Source: Siphonodentalium dalli (lineage: Eukaryota; Mollusca; Scaphopoda; Gadilida; Siphonodentaliidae). From it: 64,000 nt of DNA. Below the pieces are notes generated by a model. It saw nothing but the letters and a program-made list of their open reading frames with translations, ran no database searches and was not told where the DNA came from. The stretch is from contig CP136069.1 of assembly GCA_032622095.1 (NCBI GenBank), positions 162,057,043 through 162,121,042 on the forward strand, given 5' to 3'. This document shows, one piece after another, positions 1-10,869 of the stretch; the first letter of the stretch is position 1, and each line of letters opens with the position of its first letter. Both the position numbers and the translations under genes were made by a program.

Positions 1-436
1 TGGAGAACTGTTTCTCATGTGGATATTTTGGGTCACCACTAGATGGGAGCCATATTTTTTTCTCAAAATTTCCTTGTGAAAACATCACTGCCAGCGGTGA
101 TCTTGAGTTTTACTATTTTTATGGATGAATAATTTGGTTGATCCTACAGACGACATACATTGTCCGACCGCCAACAGATTCCACAATGATCTTCTGGATA
201 ACCAGGATGAGAGTGATCTATTTTTTCTCCGAATTTCGTTAAAAACATGACCACAGACAGCAATTTTGTATCTTACTCTTTGTATGACTGAATTCTTTTC
301 TTTAGCACCTCTACAGACCACATCCCTCATCTGATAGTCACCAAACTTCATATTGATCTTCGGGGTGACCACTAGATGGGGGGCTATCGAATGATTTGAA
401 TTTTTTTGGAAAACATGGTCGCCAGCAGCCATCTTC
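1..436. repeat. Degenerate tandem repeat, about 165-bp unit
   Basis: About three diverged units can be aligned. The landmark 'aaaacat...c...cagc' followed by 'atctt' or similar recurs near 78, 240 and 410, and CACCACTAGATGGG near 32 recurs as GACCACTAGATGGG near 364. Reading frames through it do not resemble a protein. The array runs off the left edge, so its full length is unknown. Confidence 0.55.
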
Positions 437-764
437 TATTTTGCTTTTTATATACATGTATATCACTTCGTGCGGATAGCCAGTATTACTTGGGTAGTTC
501 AACTTTCCACATTCCTGTCATCATTTGAAATATAAAAATTTACCTTATACATGTAGTCCAATCAAAATTAACAAGCGTCCATGAATTAAATTTACCTATG
601 ATCCTATTATTCCTCACAATCACATGCACCCTTCAAAATTTTGTTTCGTCGTATCTAATTTTTAATGACCCTTATGGTAATATTGATATAGATACATTTG
701 TCAAACATTTCTTTGTACAATATACAGGTATAAAGTTAGGAACTAAATCTAGAAATAGATAATA
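437..764. other. AT-rich stretch, nothing recognised
   Basis: No convincing reading frame, hairpin or repeat seen. It lies between the tandem repeat and a Helitron-like 3' end. Confidence 0.4.
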
Positions 765-1689
765 CTAGCAGGTTAGCCCGCCATTGGCGGCGTTCGTCAG
801 AAACATTACAATTATTAAATTTTCAATTATATTTTTTAGTTAATTTTTATAATTAATTTTTTAATTTAATTTTTTGTTTTTCAATGAGTTAATATTAATT
901 TTTTGTTTATAACATGAGTTAATTGTGCATTTTCCCGATTTTGACATTGAATTGATAATTTTCAAGGTCAAGGTAAGGTCGGAGTCACACTTTAACCCGT
1001 CCATGACACTTCCCGTAGGTAGCAAGTTTGAGCTCAATCGGTTCGAGTCTATAAAGGACACACACATATATATAATTTGTGGGTACCCGTTTCAATGTGA
1101 AGAAGACATAAGAATCACACAACACGCAGTACCCGTCCCTAAAAGAGGTATGATTTAAAGTACATCGGGCGGAAAAACTGACCAGATGAAAATTTACCCC
1201 GTTCCTAGGAACGACAGACATAAGAATCACACAACACGCATTTTTGTTCACACAACACGCAGTACCCGTTCCTAAAAGATGTATGATTGAAATCACACAA
1301 CACGCAAGTTTTGTTTTCCGATGAGTCAATTCTGCCTTTTTAATCAAGATAAATGCATTTCGCATTTTCGTCCGTAGTTTCGTAGGCACATGCGAGCGTT
1401 TAGCAACGCCGATGACAATAAAGAGCGTTAGTCGGTTAACAACACCAAACATGGTCAATATAAAGATCGTGCCCGCCTTAACACCCGATGTGCCGTTTGC
1501 TGTGATTTTGATGATTGGGAGTGGAGAATGAGTGCTCATAGCTTGTCCAAAACGCGACGTTGACCATTCCCATGGGATTGTACCCGTAGATAGGAAATTT
1601 GAGCTCGATCCGACCAGCCGTTTTCGATTCTATGAAGTACCCCCCCCCCCCCCCCACCACACACACACACATATATATATACGGAGTTC
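765..1689 (-). mobile_element. Helitron-like non-autonomous element(s), minus strand
   Basis: Read on the minus strand, the 3' end shows a classic Helitron terminus: a GC-rich hairpin (CCGCC-ATT-GGCGG at 778-790), a short spacer, then CTAG at 768-765 followed by T. The 5' side shows the usual Helitron start style, TATATATATGTGTGTG followed by a segment resembling '...CGAxCCGATxGAGCTCAAA'. That start motif occurs twice, near 1689 and near 1076, so two copies may be nested or joined. The expected TC at the 5' tip is not clear, so the right boundary is approximate. The short repeats TCACACAACACGC at 1110-1310 lie inside. No Rep/helicase is encoded. Confidence 0.45.
1639..1682. repeat. Poly-C, (AC)n and (AT)n low-complexity tract
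   Basis: A run of about 16 C passes into AC and then AT dinucleotides. On the opposite strand it forms the simple-sequence head of a Helitron-like element. Confidence 0.85.
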
Positions 1690-1706
1690 TCAAATTATAT
1701 AGTAGA

Positions 1707-2060
1707 CTAGCTGATGTACTCGACTTCGTTCGGGCTATTTAGGGATTTCTTTGTGATCGCCTTCATCTGGGCAGTACCCGGTATATACAGCATCTGGACA
1801 AACTATTTTTCAATTTGTCCAGAAACATACCTATATCAGCACGTTCGATGACATGGTCGCACGTGAAATTGGACCCGTCCATATTGCTCCCGGGATCGAA
1901 GTAGTCCTACACACAAATTTTAGTCGTATCGGTCAAGGTCCAGAAACATGCATATGCGCGAGGTCAGGTTGACACGTTAAATACCAAATCCGAGTCGGAC
2001 CGGTCGAGCAGTGTGCGAGTCTATAACACACATACATAAATGCATTCATACACAAATATA
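1707..2060 (-). mobile_element. Second Helitron-like fragment, minus strand
   Basis: CTAG at 1707-1710, read on the minus strand, follows a degenerate short stem with the style of invertebrate Helitron 3' ends ('...GTACATCAGCTAG'). A Helitron-type 5' head (TATGTATGTGTGTTATAGAC, then '...CGACCGGTCCGACTCGG') lies near 2040. Both ends are eroded and the upstream limit is a guess. Confidence 0.35.
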
Positions 2061-2313
2061 TACAGACAGATATTCCAAAATGTATAATCGATAGCTACAA
2101 GAATTCTATGATAAATAGTTCACGGGCGATCTGATGCATGCATCTTAGTTTTTATTATTATTATTATTACAATTATGGACGGATGACGGTCGAATAGTGA
2201 TGGGTTTAGTTTCCACACATACGTTTTGAGGCTGATATAGATGAAGTGTCCATTTTATTATTGTTACCATGTGAAGTGGGCTAGTTCATACTCGTAGTAT
2301 CAGTTTCACAGAG

Positions 2314-4098
2314 TCGTTATTTCGCAAAAAATCCGGATTCAGAATCCGAAGCCGATTACGGGGGCGGGGCTAATTCCCGATTCAGGGTCAGATTTTGAAA
2401 TCCACGTGGTCTCCGAAACTATGTTTAATGTTCTCCCAGCGTCAAACATGGCTCATGTATTTGACACACGTATCATTTGTATCTTATATTTATAAAGTTC
2501 ATGTTTGTTGTGAAAGTCATGCTTTTCTTCTATGTGTATATACACGGCACATAATTTGCTGCCAATCCGACTTAATCGCATATTTTTTCAAGTTAAAGTG
2601 TGTTTATTGATGAGGGCAAGCATTTCTAACAGCTCTAGGCCTCCTGAATCAAATTCCGAAGATGTTGTGAAGAACACACGAAACTTGTCAGTTGAACAGG
2701 GACGTGCCGACAGGGGTTGTTGGGTGTCTCGATCCCCACCGCGAACTTTGGTACAATTTGCTTAGCTGTGCAGTCATTCATACGTGAGGAAAATCAGGAT
2801 TATTTTTCACTAACTTTTCCAAATAATGATACGTACAAGCCAGCAAACGCAACAAACAAACCCGATTTTAAATAAATACATATACAAACTTATGACTAAC
2901 TCGGGAGAGGGGGTGTCCAGTGATCTGTATATATGTTCAACTTGTTTTGGTAGTCATGTTGCTTTGCCATTACTAATTATTTATTTTTTCAGTGTAATAA
3001 CATATGGGAGAGGGGGTACCCTTAAGTGGGTCAGCACTTGTCCCCCAATTCCTTTGTATGTATAAACAAATGTATGTGTGATATATCATGTGTTATCTAA
3101 ATTTGACATATATTTGAAATAAATATATCTAAACTAAACTTTGGTGCATTCCAGCAGTCGGAAATTTCATGCATGACACAACATTAGTTGGACATTAATT
3201 TGACACCAAATATAGGTTGGCATTGTTCTCATTGTAAAAGTAAAAGTTGGTAATTTTCCTATCTTAGTGTTTGTCAGGTTGAATATATCCAGTGGGGCAA
3301 ATTGAATTCTGCGAACCTGTAAGGAAACTTCTAGCCACGTCACTAGAACATGTGTCTGTTGTCTATACAGAGACTATTGTGCAAAACGACTGCATTTAAC
3401 GAAACAAAACATTTTAAACATGAAATTTCTATAAGACTAGATGATAGTACATACGTTTATCTGATAATCCATCGATACCATATAATCCTACTATTTCTTG
3501 AATAAAAAGAAACATTATAATAACGAACACAGCAGAAGACATATCCATGCAGGTTCATATGAATTCGGTCAATGGTGACGTATCCGTCGAATTCGAAATC
3601 GACATGCGTTCGGGCGGTATTTTATGGATGGAATTATGAAATGGACATATGAAAGTGACAATCAACAATGATTTGCAATTGCTTCGCCATCAACCGAAGT
3701 GCTCCCCCAGCGTTACTATCAATAGCGTTATTATTTGGCTAATTTCAGTAATATTCTCCCAGTTTACATTCAATAAAACAAATTTGTCTCCGCATTTAAA
3801 ATTCTTTGATATAGATCGTTTATATTCTGCAATAATTTGTACACAAGAGACGGATTCTTATGTTTTATTGTGTTTTTAAACTCCGAGGTGGCGAAATCTC
3901 GGTTTGTTTACATTACGAACATTTGAGTCCGTCATCGGAATCCGAATCCAGATTCGGATTACCACGAAATTGAGATTACGGTCTGTTCGTTTACTGATTC
4001 TGCCAATTTCTGGTCTGTTCTTTTGCCGAACCAAGTCGTACGGGGACCAATCTGTAATCTGAATCCAGATTCTGAATCAGGATTTTAGCGAAATAACG
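2314..4098. mobile_element. 1.8-kb element with imperfect terminal inverted repeats
   Basis: CGTTATTTCGCAAAAAATCC at the left end is matched in inverted orientation at the right (GGATTTTAGCGAAATAACG), continuing through GATTCAGAATC for about 45 bp in total. Subterminal GATTC/GAATC motifs recur at both ends. Small frames inside (for example 2532-2765 and 2826-3065) resemble nothing I recognise. An A+T-rich tail with AATAAATATATC near 3120 could be a relic polyadenylation region. The superfamily is unknown and the target-site duplication was not resolved. Confidence 0.5.
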
Positions 4099-4272
4099 CC
4101 TCTGGCCAGTGTCACTTAGAAACAATCTTACGGATCATTGTGACATACAAGGAAAGTCTATAATATGAGTAATATTTTCGCGGGGTTTCAAGTTTTAAAG
4201 TGGCATATATATATAATAGGTGTGGCTTCACATCAGTAAAGGTGTCACAAGGAACGGTGTCAGACCGGTTTT

Positions 4273-4575
4273 CCGAAGACCTATTACTAGGAAGGCCCAC
4301 AACTCCGAAGACCCGATTCTCCAACGGCCCACAACTCCGAAGACCCGATTCTCCGACGGCCCATAACTCCGAAGACCCGATTCTCCGACGGCCCATAACT
4401 CCGAAGATCCGAAAGCCCATAACTCCGAAGGGCCGATTCTCCGAAGACCTATAACTCCGAAGACCTATAACTCCGAAGGGCCGATTTTCCGAAGACCTAT
4501 AACTCCGAAGGCCCGATTCTCCAACGGCCCATAACTCCGAAGGTCCGATTCTCCGAAGGTCCGATTCTCCGAAGA
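4273..4575. repeat. Left arm: tandem CCGAAG short repeats
   Basis: About 16-17-bp modules alternate between 'CCCATAACTCCGAAGA'-like and 'CCCGATTCTCCGAAGG'-like forms. The same modules appear inverted in the right arm. The peptide frames through them are low complexity and not considered genes. Confidence 0.8.
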
Positions 4576-4620
4576 TTTTGTTTTATCGGGATATTATCGT
4601 TTACTAAATAGTGTACAGTC

Positions 4621-4812
4621 CAGTGGCGAAGCCAAGGGGTCCCAAAATTCCCGCTGCCCCCATTAAACCTCTACTTGCTATTTCAGACAATATGGGCCCC
4701 TACCAAAACATGTCCAATGTCATGTAAACGCCCGGAAATCGTTCATGGGGCATCAAAATATTTAAACTTTTCCTACTGCCCCCACCTAAATGGGAATCCT
4801 GGCCCGCCACTG
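4621..4812. mobile_element. hAT-like MITE, copy 1
   Basis: Starts CAGTGGCGAAGCCAAGGG and ends GGCCCGCCACTG. CAGTGGCG termini are typical of hAT-type elements in animals. It is related in inverted orientation to the copy at 4964-5232 (shared TTCCCATTTAGG and GTTTACATGACATT). A clear 8-bp target duplication is not visible. Confidence 0.5.
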
Positions 4813-4963
4813 ACTATACACCAGATACTATAACGTTACGTTGGCCCATGAGATGCCAGAGTAAAATGTACAGGGGTGAACGGGGAAGAACTTGTCGCCC
4901 CTGTGCATGTTAGGCTACTCTGACATTCTTGCAGCGTTTCGTTATAATATACCCGGTGCACAC

Positions 4964-5232
4964 CAGTGGCGGAGCCAGGGTTCCCATTTAGGAGTGCACA
5001 TTAATTAGCATATGTGGGGGATATATGGGGGATATATCATGCATATGATATGCCGAAAGCATAACACGAAGGCCTGATTTGGGGAGCGCATACATGGGAA
5101 GGGTCGCCCCCAATCGTTGGCAGGAACACTGTGAATATTTGAATGCCTGGGAGGGATTTCCTGACGTTTACATGACATTTGACATGTTTTTTGGTGGCGG
5201 TCTTCCCTAGGGCCCCATTGACCCCGCCACTG
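4964..5232. mobile_element. hAT-like MITE, copy 2
   Basis: Starts CAGTGGCGGAGCCAGGG and ends CCCCGCCACTG. It is the inverted partner of 4621-4812, longer by an insertion with TATATGGGGGATATAT near the left side. It sits inside the larger foldback. Confidence 0.5.
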
Positions 5233-5274
5233 GACTGTACACTATTTAATAAGCGATAAAACATTATTATCAGC

Positions 5275-5480
5275 CCTTCGGAGTTATAGACCTTCGGAGT
5301 TATGGGCGTTCGGAGTTATAGGCCTTCGGAGTTATGGGCTTTCGGAGTTATGGGTCTTCGGAGTTATGGGATTTCGGAGAATCGGGACTTCGGAGTTATG
5401 GGCTTTCGGAGAATCGGGGCGTCGGAGAATCTGACCTTCGGAGAATCGGACCTTCGGAGTTATGGGTCTTCGGAAAACGC
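5275..5480. repeat. Right arm: inverted CTTCGG short repeats
   Basis: Repeats of CCTTCGGAGTTATGGG and TTCGGAGAATCGG, the reverse complement of the modules at 4273-4575. This arm is shorter than the left arm. Confidence 0.8.
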
Positions 5481-6370
5481 TACGTAACCCAAGGAACATG
5501 CACACCATGGAATGAGGAAATATTAATAATCAAGGATGTACTCCCAATACAGGGGGGGGGGTAATTTAATGTGTTACAGTCAATGGAGCGATTTGGAATG
5601 AATAAATTTTGGAAAACAAGATGTGAAGAGGCATATGTGACATCTGTTGAGCGTGTTAACGGATTTAGTCCTAGAAAGAGTAATATCCAAGATGGATGCC
5701 TCGTTAAAATTCTATAGAGCCCATATTAACAGGGATTTTTTTCAGAAACATGGAGATGAAAGTGGATATTCGAAGATTATGAGGGATTAGAAGCTGTAAG
5801 AAAAAGAAGAGCGAAGGAAAAGAAAGAAAACATGAGGTGGTAGATAAAAAGGAGGATAAAAAAAGATAACAAAGCAAAATTATGAATATAATGTGTTCTT
5901 GTTATGATTTTATATTCACATACAGATATTTGTAGAAATGATGCGTGAGAAAATTGAGTACTATGGTACATGGTCAACAGAAACGATATTCCTTTTTTGG
6001 ATTTTCGTGTAGGTGTTTGAAGTACATAGGCGGAGTGAATAGACAATTTCCACAGGGTTTGTAATACATATGAAGTGTAAAACACTAAGACAAGTATCTG
6101 GTCGAAACACAGATATATTTAGAGTGATACAGTACAAACATTTGAAAACACATGGACACATTACTCCAAACATATATCAAGCGATGGTTTGTTTATCAAC
6201 GCAAATTTTGTTGTTTAGAATAGTTTAGGATGGTTGAAATATAATTGTTATATATATATATATAATTTTGTGAAAATAATTCCAATATAAACCACGATAT
6301 GATGAAATAATAAGCATGTCATACAACGCTTAGCCAATGGGCGGGGAGTCAGCCGGTAGGTTTCACCGAG
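5481..6370. other. No gene recognised; poly-G and (TA)n tracts
   Basis: Contains a poly-G run near 5551-5560 and a (TA)n tract near 6249-6264. The minus-strand frames at 5777-6173 are unremarkable and AT-biased. No RNA gene or transposon ends recognised. Confidence 0.4.
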
Positions 6371-6494
6371 GGATTGCGTCAGATTCCAATGACTCAGGAG
6401 TTGCGCCGGAAGTAGGGATTGCGCCTGATTCGAATGACTCAGGCGTTGCGCCAGAAGTAGGGATTGCGTCAGATTCGAATGACTCAGGAGTTGC
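6371..6494. repeat. 45-bp minisatellite, about 2.75 copies
   Basis: The unit starts GGATTGCGTCAGATTC and includes AATGACTCAGGAGTTGCG. Because 45 is divisible by three, an 83-codon frame passes through it, but this is expected by chance and no protein family is apparent. Confidence 0.85.
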
Positions 6495-6599
6495 AGGAGG
6501 CAGAGTTTCTTATGGGCTGGATCTCATTCGTTTAGGAGACGTGGGTAGACCACTCAATATCCCCTCAGGCGTAGTGTGGAACCCTTAGAAGTGGGAGGG

Positions 6600-6810
6600 G
6601 TTAGAGATATTAAAAAACAGTTAATTTTAATTTAATTTAAAATTATTTTTCAATTTTAGAAAAAGTCTTTAAAGTTTTTTATTTATTTTTAATTTAGGAA
6701 TTGTTTTTAAGTTTTTCATTTTTTGTTTTTTTTTTGAAAAATTTCAAATTTTTTTTTTTTTAAGTTTTAATATTTTTTATCTTATTTTTGAAAAAATAAA
6801 GTTTTCACTG
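6600..6810. repeat. A/T low-complexity tract
   Basis: Runs of T, TTTAATTT and A-rich blocks with almost no G or C. No genes. Confidence 0.8.
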
Positions 6811-7002
6811 CGAGTGTCACTTTAACATTCATCCACAGTGTGTGCCGTATGTCACTTTAACATTCAAGGCTGAAGCTACCCCACCGTTCAGCGAGATCAT
6901 CACGTGATATACATGTAGATAATACACCGTTCATAGGGAGTGACCTAAAATTATGCTAATTGGCCCAACCGTTATACAAATAGACCATGACGCAACAATA
7001 TG

Positions 7003-7090
7003 TCTGGACTGCCACCAACTGGTGGTACTGCAGAGAAAGTAGGTCATGTACTTCCGTGACGTCACAAACTGTCTAGACTGCCACCAACTG
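7003..7090. repeat. Short direct repeat beside LINE relic
   Basis: CTGCCACCAACTGG occurs twice, 68 bp apart (near 7009 and 7077), each after a similar TGACGxxACAA segment. It may be a local duplication at the LINE insertion edge. Confidence 0.6.
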
Positions 7091-7091
7091 G

Positions 7092-8055
7092 GGGGCTTAT
7101 CATCAATAGAGGAAGGCGAAAAACAAACAAAATATTTTCTAAATTTAGATAAGCGTAATTACATCTCCAAAACTCTGACCAGCCTGAAAGTTGCGAATGG
7201 TAGCACTATCACAAAACAAACCGATATCATGAAAGAAGCCCGAAATTTGTATGTTAATTTATACTCCTGTATCCAATGGATGCTCTCGATTTAACTCCCC
7301 CTGTTAAAGATGGAACATTTCCCAAACTATGCACCATCCAGGCATCAAGTATTGAAGGACCTCTAACCTTGCAAGTATGAACAAACGCGCTTAAGAGCAC
7401 CAACCGAAACAATAAGAAAATGAAAGTCCGGGCCATCCGGATACACATATGAATTTTATTTTATAAAATTGTCTGACATTGGCCCCCTTTTAACTGAGTC
7501 GCTCAATGAATAATTTTCAATGGGAGAGCTATCAAGCAGGGTACAATAACTTTCATTCAAACAAACAAAAGGATTAAAATAGGCAGATGCTAAAAACTGG
7601 CGTCTCAACTGCCTTTTGAATACATCTTACAAACTAGCCTGGTCATGCATAGCGGACAGAATAAAACGTGTGCTCCCATCTATAATCAACCCAGATCAAA
7701 CCGTTTTTTTTTTCGCGCGTAGATGTATAGGTGACAACGCCCGACTAATCTATTACATAATTCATAGGACATAACACGAAAATATATCTGGCCTACTACT
7801 CCATATCGATTTTGAAAAAGCGTTTGATACTGTTTCCTGGTCATTTATAAGAAAATGTCTTGACCTTTTTAATTTTGAAGATGCCATAACATGCTTCATG
7901 TTAGGGAGAGGCTGCCGCCAGGGTGACCCAATATCCCCGTATATCTTCCTCCTCTGTGCCGAAGTTTTGGAGCTAATGATACGCCAAAACAATACAATTA
8001 AATGGATATTCCTCGGCGGTTCAGAATACAAAATAACACAATATGCGGACAAATA
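7092..8055 (+). pseudogene. L1/Tx1-like LINE reverse transcriptase, degraded
   Basis: A non-LTR retrotransposon polymerase in decay. In order along the plus strand: an EEGEKQTKYFLNL linker block (about 7110-7150), SIEGPLTL...TNALKS (about 7350-7400), NWRLNCLLNTSYK in place of the usual NWRPISLLN (7590 on), RIKRVLPSIINPDQT (about 7660-7710), IDFEKAFDTVSW carrying the first catalytic Asp (about 7800-7840), and QGDPISPYIFLLCAEVLE (about 7918-7970). The catalytic YADD box is broken: QYAD is followed by Lys and a stop near 8055. Stops and small indels interrupt the frame repeatedly. The endonuclease and 3' part are absent. The order and motif spelling point to the L1/Tx1 group rather than Jockey/CR1. 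Confidence 0.85.
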
Positions 8056-8056
8056 A

Positions 8057-8495
8057 GAAAACGCCACGGAATTTCGTTTCCTAAAGGATGTTTTTTATGA
8101 CCAGCGCGATAGCAGGATAATTATTGAGGAATAAATCAGCTTTGTAATCGACAGTATGTGCAAATAAAAGTAAAATTTCCGGTTTTTGGGGGGTACTTTA
8201 AAAAAACCACTTCTGAAATGGAACGTTCCATAAATTGTGTATTATTGATTAGTGATGACCATAGCACTATTAGTACTCAGTAGAAAGTGCAACTGGAACT
8301 AATTTTTGGGGGGTTTGGGGGTACTTTCAAAAACCCCCATCTGAAATGAAAACGCCAGGAAATTTCGTTTAAGAAATTGTGTATTGTTGATCAGTGATTG
8401 CTGGAACACTATTGATATAAAAATCAGCTTCGTACTCTAAGGTCATTTTGGGTGGGGGTGTTTGGGTCTCAGGACCCTAAACGCCAGGAATGCGG
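8057..8495. repeat. Degenerate repeat with GAAAACGCCA motif
   Basis: GAAAACGCCACGGAATTTCG (8057), a weaker form near 8219, GAAAACGCCAGGAAATTTCG (8347) and AACGCCAGGAATGCGG (8478) mark related units of about 130-165 bp, with shared ATTGTGTATTRTTGATYAGTGAT. It starts exactly where the LINE homology ends. No protein. Confidence 0.5.
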
Positions 8496-8934
8496 AACTT
8501 AAGATATCGGATTTCTTTAAACGTTCCCGGTTGTAACAAAACTGGGGCATCAAACCCTTCCTATTCGATTGTGCAAATATGGGGTCTTCCCGTTCACCCG
8601 GCAGCTATTGTTTCTGGCCAAGGTGTCATAATCGGGCACATCATAGAGATGCCGACTATAGTTTATATCTTAGTTCGGTGGAGAATTCCCTGTCACCCGA
8701 CAAAATTGTAGCCGACACGATCATTTCAATTTCACAGAGCAACATGACGTAACTTGTTTCACAAAACATACACAACATAATAAATCATCATAGGTATATT
8801 AGTCAGGTTCGAAAATCTAAAAATGCCTCTAGTAACGAAGGTGCGGGCATTTTTCTTTCAGAAGCTTTTGAGAATTGTTTATAAAGGTAATTTTTATGCT
8901 GATTTCAAAAACCAACGTTGGCAAGTTGACAAAT

Positions 8935-9600
8935 TATTATTTCTGGTCAAAAATGGCAATTCAAAATGGCCGCCATCAAAACAAAGTCTAACTTTAAGTT
9001 TGTTGTTATGTGTTGCTCTAAGACGTTCGAATATTGAGTATTTCCATACTTTCGAACGAATTGGAACAAGAAAAAGTATACAAATGACAGAAAGTTAAAT
9101 ATGCTGGAAACCTTCAAATGGTATAGACAGTTGTGTCTAAATGTAATTTGTAATCTGATTCCAAAAAACAATGTTGGCAACTCGACAAATAATTATTTCT
9201 TACCTAAAATGACAATTCAAAATGGCCACCATCAGAACAAAGTCTAGATTTTTGTTTACTGTTATATGTTGTTCTATGACGTTTGGATATTATGCATTTC
9301 CGTACTTTCGAACGAATTGTGACAAGAGACATTATACACAGAACATGTGTGATAATTTAAAGTGAACATGTTTGACATTTAACCCCATTTATGCCCAAAA
9401 AATGACAAAAAACGTAAATTTTATAAATTATTGCTGTCTTAAATGGCAGAAAGTGAAGTATGCCGTAAATATATCCTTAAAATGTTTTAGACAGATGTGA
9501 CTAAATGCAATTTGTAATCTGATTCCTAAAAACAATCTCCCCGTGCATGTATTGTCATTGACGGTCTGTTCCTTGTTAAATTGGGGCCCTAGGTAAACTG
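8935..9600. repeat. Left inverted subterminal repeats
   Basis: Two units in inverted orientation relative to 10870-12060, marked by AAAATGGCCGCCATC near 8964 and AAAATGGCCACCATC near 9219. Units are shorter here (about 255 bp apart), indicating a deletion. Segments such as TTTCGAACGAATTG and AGTGAAGTATGCCGTAAATA match the right-hand array in reverse complement. Confidence 0.8.
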
Positions 9601-10764
9601 GAAAAGGTAAATACATTTGGAGATTTGGCCGATGTATTCACAGTGTGCGTGTTGAAGAAGGGCGAATGGTATGTCAGGATTGATGTAGTGGTCGACAGAT
9701 ACTCAGATAAATCTACAAAGACTGCAACCAGATCGAGAAGTCGCAATGTACCATTGATCCGAAGGACAACAACAAATCGTCATGTTCCCATCCCACAAAA
9801 TTGGAAAATTTTCATTTTTTTTTCTGACAACAATTCCGATTTGAATGGTTTCTTGTCTCGAGACGTGTTATCAAAGCGAAAACAGAAGTTGCTACCGTTG
9901 TTGCTGCAGGGGGCTCCCAGAATACTGTAGAGTAGATTGTTCGGTAGATGGAACAGACTTGAACGGGTTAGAGTCTAATCATGAAGAGGCTGACATTAGA
10001 CTTATCCTTCATTCACTTGATGCCAGCATGGGGTACAATCTGAAACAAGTCATTGTGGTAAGCAGGGACGTCGATGTTCTGGTGTTATTGCTTGGTTACC
10101 TAGACAAATTTCCTGCAGATTGTGATGTGTTCATGATGGCTGTAACTTCCAAATGCCATAAAATTATATCCATCAGTGATTTTGCCACCCAAATACCAAG
10201 CGAAGCTCTGAACTATATTATTGCGTTTCATGCTTTAACGGGCGTGTGATTCAACTTCCTTCATATATGGGGTGTCTAAACGACCCGCATGGAAGATTTA
10301 CCAGGAATGTTGTGAACTCTTTAAAGTGTATAGGTAATATTGCAATATCAACTGAAACAATTGAAAGCGCTGAACATTTTGTATGCATCTTGCATGGAGT
10401 TTCCTATGCAAAACTAAACAATGCAGGATTCAGGATGTTCCCTCGGACCGAATCTCTTGAAAAGCTCCACCGACCAATGACTCATTTCATTATCACCTTT
10501 TGGGAACAAAGTACCAGGTTATAGTTTGGAAACAAGCAACCATTCCTGTGCAAACATTATCGGATCCTTCGGCAGTGGGATGGAAAGAAGAAATGGGCGA
10601 TTAGATCAAACCTTGACGTCACTAGAACCCATTCCAAAATCATGTCTCGAAATAATAAAATGTGGGCGCAAGAATGGGTGTGTAACCTCAAGGTGTGCAT
10701 GCATAACATCAGAGTTACCCTGCACACCTCTCTGCAAATGTAGAACTGACTACAATAATAAATA
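9593..10764 (+). pseudogene. Transposon protein with XPG/PIN-like and CXC-like motifs
   Basis: Four frame-shifted segments belong to one ancestral protein. Segment 1 (about 9609-9850) reads ...IDVVVDRY..., PIRR-like LIRRTTTNRHVPIP and ...FSDNNSDLNGFLS. A short stretch in a third frame (about 9880-9930) reads EVATVVAAGGSQNT. Segment 2 (about 9935-10244) reads ESNHEEADIRLILH and then VVSRDVDVLVLLL, acidic motifs in the order seen in XPG/FEN1-like PIN nucleases, ending FHALTG. After one extra base near 10244 the frame resumes as CDSTSFIYG and then stops near 10340. Segment 4 (about 10330-10764) ends with CGRKNGCVTSRCACI...CTPLCKC, a tesmin/CXC-like cysteine cluster. These features recur in uncharacterised transposon-borne proteins of marine invertebrates. 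The product cannot be functional as it stands. Confidence 0.7.
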
Positions 10765-10869
10765 AGGTTTTTTGAGACATAATTTTGGTTATATGATGGA
10801 AAATTGTGTCGCATTGGGTGTTGATGAACCAGTTTCATAATATTACTGATGATTTTCTAATTTTTAACT

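Larger units (their letters stand above)
4270..5480. mobile_element. 1.2-kb long-arm foldback element
   Basis: The segment reads as one long imperfect palindrome centred near 4885. The outer arms are made of CCGAAG-containing short repeats (4273-4575, inverted at 5275-5480). The next layer is TTTACTAAATAGTGTACAGT at 4600-4619, inverted at 5233-5252. Inside are two inverted hAT-like elements and an inverted core ('ataacgttacg' against 'cgtttcgttat'). The arms have diverged, so this is not a recent snap-back artefact. Confidence 0.65.

Noticed and set aside
4112-5564. Frames rich in RRIG/SELW or SEDPILRRP repeats
   Set aside because: They arise from the 16-17-bp CCGAAG modules and change frame freely; no protein evidence.
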